DNA of 34,838 nt from positions 1-34,838 of the forward strand of contig MHBL01000338.1 of the NCBI GenBank assembly GCA_001803235.1. The letters are read 5' to 3'. Origin of the DNA: Lentisphaerae bacterium RIFOXYA12_64_32. GTDB lineage: Bacteria; Verrucomicrobiota; Lentisphaeria; Oligosphaerales; YB12-FULL-65-16. The position numbers were made by a program, and so were the translations under genes. Numbering within the stretch: the stretch's first letter is position 1; every line of letters starts with the position of its first letter. The notes beneath the pieces were generated by a model. The model did no database searches. It was given only the letters and a program-made list of their open reading frames with translations, and was not told the DNA's origin. This document shows positions 32,801 to 34,838 of this stretch, in pieces.

Positions 32801-32964
32801 TAATAAACGTACTCGCTTTCCAGGCGCGCCGCATCCCGCGCGCTGCTCCAATGCGCCGCGTCAGAGAAGTCATCGAGCCGGACATTCACCCGGCCCGCCT
32901 CCTCCTGACTCCAGGCCGTGTGGCACAGGACGACAAGGCACAGTGAAAACACAGCATGTCGCAT
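29857..32964 (-). CDS. Secreted clan-A (GH42-like) glycoside hydrolase
   Basis: A 1035-residue secreted enzyme from the ATG at 32964 (GAGGAG 8 bases upstream) with a signal peptide of about 19 residues. Residues 25-200 look like a jelly-roll carbohydrate-binding domain, 200-320 an Ig-like linker domain, and about 330-735 a (beta/alpha)8 barrel. Candidate acid/base is Glu494 or Glu495 in ASLHTEEWF (489-497) and candidate nucleophile Glu672 in WFNENDYRTHL (669-679), the spacing expected of a clan-A retaining enzyme such as GH42. A Rossmann-like beta-galactosidase trimerisation-type domain (about 755-960) and a small beta domain follow. Substrate unknown, perhaps a galactoside. It is divergent from vapBC, with 98 bases between them. 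Confidence 0.82.
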   Translation of the reverse strand: MRHAVFSLCLVVLCHTAWSQEEAGRVNVRLDDFSDAAHWSSARDAARLESEYVYYRTAALPEAGRAGDGLRWEFKLRDEKQRFSDVYGALRVDEPFERISVWVRNPAKKAISLWLKLVEADGSDYAPTPMGVPIGGTADWQKVEFSFDQYHVPNWSKDENDSLDLPLKNVVIVVHDLNPGEDYQLDVDDLEISRPAPEKVNVVKVTGPAAGTVDVGRDASLQLSLAAGETLRGDYSLFVRLMHDGKPYQAWRVAPPTPTGQWKTGEPVEMPAVTTHFARFAMGGTYEVQARLGWTNLTTEDGKETLMSLEVKPRQPGPAPRAEIRGHNGVPTLFIDGKPNAAMTYMTYNRQEPKYFGDFGKVGVNLATFSATSDFSYYNLAPPTWLAPDVFDYSQFDQRMVSILEANPNAYLFPRVYVSAPPWWCEKYPDEVAKQADETITKGGHYSGTPFAWPGSEKWRQDAGMALRKLIEHVRASPYADRVIGYHIASLHTEEWFHHNFWGNPPSYWGYDKASVAAFRKFLEKRYGTVEALRKAWNDPTVDFAAAAVPSKDDRVKTDLGFFRDPAKSQHVIDFYLYYNDIIVDTIEHFARLVKDVAGRECLFGAFYGYMFELSGSPEGGHLALERLLHCPDVDFLTAPSSYGFRPVGTGCSAFMSLTEAIKLHGKLWFNENDYRTHLVPQKKGVFDYVDLKNLDESVAVQKRELAHTICLGTGMWWFDMGGGWYDTPEFMAAIAEMNVVGEKSIRFDRSSAAEIAVVIDEESMCCRESRGALAGLLLYHQRNQLHRLGAPFDVVLLNDLEKLRPYKLYMFLNTFRLDAKQRAAIDAVVKKDGKTAVWVYAPGFVGDSLSDVGISSVTGITVAHSTEAKPLKITIADVDDDTTKGLTLNAGWGDNAGISPVFFCEDGAAKPLGVLEGIGKTGLAVKRFPNWTSVYCAAPNLPSWLLRSVARAAGVQILNETDDPLYANRSFLALHTNEAGERVLRFAAPTSLYEVFDHKQVARDALEVTVDLPAKHTAFYFRGTEEEWNRAGVK

Positions 32965-33027
32965 GTCCGTACTCCTCGTTGTACTCGGGCGCAGAAGACC
33001 ACGCGATCCACGACCCTCAACCCGCAA

Positions 33028-33056
33028 TTGACATGTAGGCAAACTGAGCCTATATT
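33028..33056 (+). promoter_or_regulatory. Consensus promoter of vapBC
   Basis: A perfect -35 TTGACA (33028-33033), an exact 17-base spacer and -10 TATATT (33051-33056, five of six). Transcription would begin about 33061-33063, that is at the vapB ATG itself, implying a leaderless message. This is the best sigma-70-type promoter in the window. Confidence 0.75.
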
Positions 33057-33078
33057 GCAGGCATGAAAACAATGCAAT
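33036..33078 (+). promoter_or_regulatory. Candidate VapB(C) operator palindromes
   Basis: Two inverted repeats overlap the promoter: TAGGC-N7-GCCTA (33036-33052), filling the -35/-10 spacer, and ATTGCA-N13-TGCAAT (33054-33059 and 33073-33078), spanning the -10 box and start codon. Ribbon-helix-helix antitoxins usually repress their own operons at such sites. Which of the two is used is unknown. Confidence 0.5.
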
Positions 33079-33314
33079 ACACCATTCGCGGTGTACCCGA
33101 GCGTCTGGACGAACTCGTCCGAGACCAGGCGCACCGGGACGGACAGTCACTGAATACCGCTCTGGTCGAGGCGCTCAAGCGTGGCCTCGGAGTGACCGCC
33201 GAGGCCCAACGCTACGATGACCTGGACGACCTGGCTGGGACATGGGTCGACGATCCCGAGTTCGACAAGGCGATCCGCGATCTGGACCGTGTCGACGTGA
33301 GACTCTGGCAATGA
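33063..33314 (+). CDS. vapB: VapB-type antitoxin (ribbon-helix-helix)
   Basis: An 83-residue protein. The N-terminal half (MQYTIRGVPERLDELVRDQA, 4-23, then QSLNTALVEALKRGL) fits a ribbon-helix-helix DNA-binding dimer. The acidic C-terminal half (about 50-83, rich in Asp, with WVDDPEFDKAIRDLD) is the usual toxin-neutralising tail. It overlaps the toxin gene by 4 bases (ATGA), so the two are translationally coupled. It lacks a Shine-Dalgarno sequence and its predicted start of transcription coincides with the ATG. Cytoplasmic; it would bind and inhibit VapC and repress the operon. Confidence 0.82.
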   Translation: MKTMQYTIRGVPERLDELVRDQAHRDGQSLNTALVEALKRGLGVTAEAQRYDDLDDLAGTWVDDPEFDKAIRDLDRVDVRLWQ

Positions 33315-33697
33315 GAATCCTCGTCGACACCAACCGATACTGCGATTTTGCCGCGGGCGTCCCAGAGGCCGTCGAGCGGTTCGCACAGACCGACGAAATC
33401 CATCTGCCGTTCGTCACCCTGGCCGAGTTGCGGGCCGGCTTTCTGTGTGGAACGCTGGCCCGGAAGAACGAGCGGACACTGGTGCAGTTTCTCAACCGAC
33501 CGCGGGTGCGGCTCGTTTTCGCGGACGAGAACACCACCCACCATTTCGCGCGGGTGTTTGCGCAGCTCCGTTCCCAAGGCACGCCTATCCCGACCAACGA
33601 CATGTGGATTGCCGCGCTGGTGCTGCAGCACGATCTGCTCCTGTATTCGCGTGATACGCACTACGACCACCTCCCACAATTGCCGCGACTGGACTGA
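33311..33697 (+). CDS. vapC: VapC-type PIN-domain toxin
   Basis: A 128-residue PIN-domain ribonuclease. The ATG at 33311 lies within the antitoxin stop. The frame is open upstream to 33242, but that is antitoxin-overlapping. The four acidic metal-binding residues are visible: Asp6 (RILVDTN), Glu39 (TLAELRAG), Asp97 (PTNDMWIAA) and Asp115 (LYSRDTHYDHLPQL). The order and length are typical of VapC toxins, which cut tRNA or rRNA. The RNA target here is unknown. All active-site residues are intact, so it is probably functional. The 3' end overlaps a small ORF on the opposite strand. Confidence 0.9.
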   Translation: MRILVDTNRYCDFAAGVPEAVERFAQTDEIHLPFVTLAELRAGFLCGTLARKNERTLVQFLNRPRVRLVFADENTTHHFARVFAQLRSQGTPIPTNDMWIAALVLQHDLLLYSRDTHYDHLPQLPRLD

Positions 33698-33822
33698 CCC
33701 GCCCTGGCCGTGGCCAGACGGCCGGCCCCCCACAGGCCACCCAGGAGAGCAGCGCCAACGAACGCCAGGAGGACGATGTCCGTCCTCGTGGGCCGACGCG
33801 GTCTCGTTCCGCAATCTGCCAT
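33661..33822 (-). CDS. Small membrane ORF, possibly a truncated gene
   Basis: A 53-residue ORF with a very strong Shine-Dalgarno (GGAGGAGAAGG) before the ATG at 33822. A basic N-terminus (RPRRPTRTD) is followed by one hydrophobic helix (IVLLAFVGAALLGGLWGA, about 16-33) and a short tail ending ...RGNCGRWS. This resembles the beginning of the DUF1559-type pseudopilin-like proteins of PVC bacteria, whose helix is followed by R...C.NNL, but that is a weak similarity judged by eye. The last 37 bases overlap the 3' end of vapC on the other strand, so it may be a remnant truncated when vapBC arrived. It could also be a spurious ORF. Confidence 0.35.
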   Translation of the reverse strand: MADCGTRPRRPTRTDIVLLAFVGAALLGGLWGAGRLATARAGQSSRGNCGRWS

Positions 33823-33866
33823 GGTGCCTTCTCCTCCCGTCTTCACGCCGGCTGTGTCCGCCGTTC

Positions 33867-33938
33867 GTAGTCCCGCCTTCAGGCGGTCTTGGTTCGAGGT
33901 GGCCACGCGCAACCCGGACCGCGTGAACGCGGAACTAC
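33867..33938. repeat. Palindrome with hairpin arms
   Basis: Arms 33867-33888 (GTAGTCCCGCCTTCAGGCGG...) and 33917-33938 are inverted copies over 22 bases with 3 differences. Each arm is itself a hairpin, CCGC-TTCA-GCGG type, and the arm differences keep each hairpin paired. It lies just downstream of the DUF1573-like gene. No target duplication is seen. Confidence 0.65.
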
Positions 33939-33958
33939 AAGCCTGGCGCTGCCCGGGT

Positions 33959-34838
33959 TCATGGCGCCGGTGCGACGACGAAGGCCGCCGCCGCGGTCGC
34001 CTTGGTCACCGTCTCGGTGGCCGCGATCTGCCACTTGCCGGTGGGATCGTTGAGTGCGAGCGGGACGGCGCCGGCGGCCGCGTCGCCCTTGTCATTCGTC
34101 GCCAAGACCTGGCCATACTCTGGCCGAATCCGCCCTTGGGCGTCGGTCACCGCGACCGTGAAGGTGTGGACACCCGTGGTGGTGCCCGTGGCTTTCAGTC
34201 CGACCCTGAACTCGCACCGCGCGCCCGGCCTCAACGTACCCGTCGGCGCCGCGATATTCACGCCGCCGAGCGCCTCGGGCAGCAGCGCGAACAGCTTCGT
34301 CTCGCCCTCGGCGACGGCGACCTCCCAGTCGTTGGTCTTGCCGAGATGCTTGCCGCCGCGCACGTCATAGACCTCGCCGTAGACCACGACCTCAACGGCC
34401 GCGGCGCCGGCCGGCTTCAGCACCGGGAGGGTGATGACGCACCGGAACACGCCGGCCGCGAGGGGGATTGCCGTCGCCGCCACGTTCAGGCGGTACTGAC
34501 CGGGTTGAGTTGGGTCCTGCGTCAGTGCGGCCGTCAACGGGTGCGTGCCGGTCACCTCGGCCGGCCCGAACTCGACACCGGGTTCGCTGGGCACCAGCGC
34601 GAAGTCCTGGCGCCAAGTGGCATTGGCGGGGATCGTGCCGGCCGCGAGTTTCGCACTCGGCTTGATATCGACGAGCGGTACGGCGTGACCGGAGATGTCC
34701 AGCCGCAGGCAGGAAGCGGCCGGGTCCGAGGTCTCGACGAACACCGACCGCGTGAAGGCCTGGTGGATCGAATCCGGCAACACCGAGACACAGACGGTCG
34801 CATCCTGGCCCGGCGGCACCTGCATCGGTTCGCACTTC
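33959..34838 (-). CDS. DUF1573-like secreted protein, 3' part (gene runs off the window)
   Basis: The reading frame is open to the last base, so only about 292 C-terminal residues are visible. The first 60 resemble the end of a DUF1573/ASH-type Ig-like domain (KCEPMQVPPGQ, then FTRSVFVETSDPAASCLRLD and ISGHAVP), where members have C..T....PPG and V.TNDP..P...L.I.G. The following 230 residues are beta-rich and Ala/Gly/Thr-rich, consistent with two further Ig-like domains (for example GVHTFTVAVTDAQGRI). Such proteins are usually exported; the N-terminus that would show a signal peptide is outside the window. An internal ATG at 34825 is unlikely to be the true start. Function unknown. Confidence 0.7.
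   Translation of the reverse strand, partial: KCEPMQVPPGQDATVCVSVLPDSIHQAFTRSVFVETSDPAASCLRLDISGHAVPLVDIKPSAKLAAGTIPANATWRQDFALVPSEPGVEFGPAEVTGTHPLTAALTQDPTQPGQYRLNVAATAIPLAAGVFRCVITLPVLKPAGAAAVEVVVYGEVYDVRGGKHLGKTNDWEVAVAEGETKLFALLPEALGGVNIAAPTGTLRPGARCEFRVGLKATGTTTGVHTFTVAVTDAQGRIRPEYGQVLATNDKGDAAAGAVPLALNDPTGKWQIAATETVTKATAAAAFVVAPAP

Noticed and set aside
29710..32946. A 1078-codon plus-strand reading frame opposite the glycoside hydrolase
   Set aside because: Its composition (Arg, Val, His-rich, no hydrophobic pattern) is that of an antisense shadow, while the minus-strand gene has signal peptide, Shine-Dalgarno sequence and catalytic motifs.

Overview
The window (34.8 kb, GC-rich) looks like a chromosomal segment of a Gram-negative bacterium from the PVC superphylum or a neighbouring phylum (Lentisphaerota, Kiritimatiellota, Planctomycetota or Hydrogenedentota type). 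Pointers are an ExbB with a signal peptide followed by two ExbDs, a DUF6785/6784-type membrane protein, a bacterial SWIB-domain protein, a DUF1573-like secreted protein, a large clan-A glycoside hydrolase, and very many palindromic intergenic repeats. The phylum assignment is inference. No rRNA or other decisive marker is present.

Layout. 0.2-1.1 kb: folD. 1.6-8.4 kb, minus strand: an apparent five-gene operon, transcribed in the order giant TPR/coiled-coil protein, small TPR protein, ExbB/TolQ-like channel, ExbD, ExbD. 8.5 kb: tRNA-Pro(CGG). 8.8-14.9 kb, minus strand: type IV pilus / type II secretion-like machinery (two PilB-type ATPases, PilT, PilC) behind a recognisable promoter. 15.4-16.1 kb: GmhA-type phosphoheptose isomerase. 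16.07-16.33 kb: an AT-rich divergent region with a DnaA box. 16.3-24.7 kb, plus strand: dnaN, recF, an FGGY sugar kinase, an MtaB-type tRNA methylthiotransferase, a cNMP-fold protein, a small helical protein, an RfaE2/HldE-C-type nucleotidyltransferase, a nitroreductase and RadC. 24.8-34.8 kb is an accessory-looking part: cysteine hydrolase, DUF6785-type membrane protein, SWIB protein, a secreted lectin-fold protein and a secreted glycoside hydrolase, a VapBC toxin-antitoxin pair, a small membrane ORF and the 3' part of a DUF1573-like gene.

How the genes work together. The ExbB-ExbD-ExbD motor with its two TPR partners could power an envelope-spanning process. One TolQ-like plus two TolR-like subunits is the composition of the Myxococcus AglRQS gliding motor, and the pilus ATPases lie next door. 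GmhA and the RfaE2-type protein are two steps of ADP-heptose synthesis for LPS, which implies an outer membrane. All genes from 0.2 to 16.1 kb run leftward and all from 16.3 to 24.7 kb run rightward, diverging from the AT-rich region upstream of dnaN, so that region is a candidate replication origin or at least a strong divergent promoter region.

The most striking non-coding content is a set of small palindromic elements. Two MITE-like elements (8703-8815 and 28023-28148) share the terminal inverted repeat CAGGGCTGTTTC and are each flanked by an exact 9-bp target duplication. A third, unrelated one (15164-15219) has an exact 8-bp duplication. A separate family of ~115-bp palindromes (24689-24802, 29732-29851) has a shortened copy sitting inside the second MITE. 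Further palindromes, a 7x7-bp heptamer array and a 9-nt-periodic inverted repeat fill most of the remaining intergenic space.
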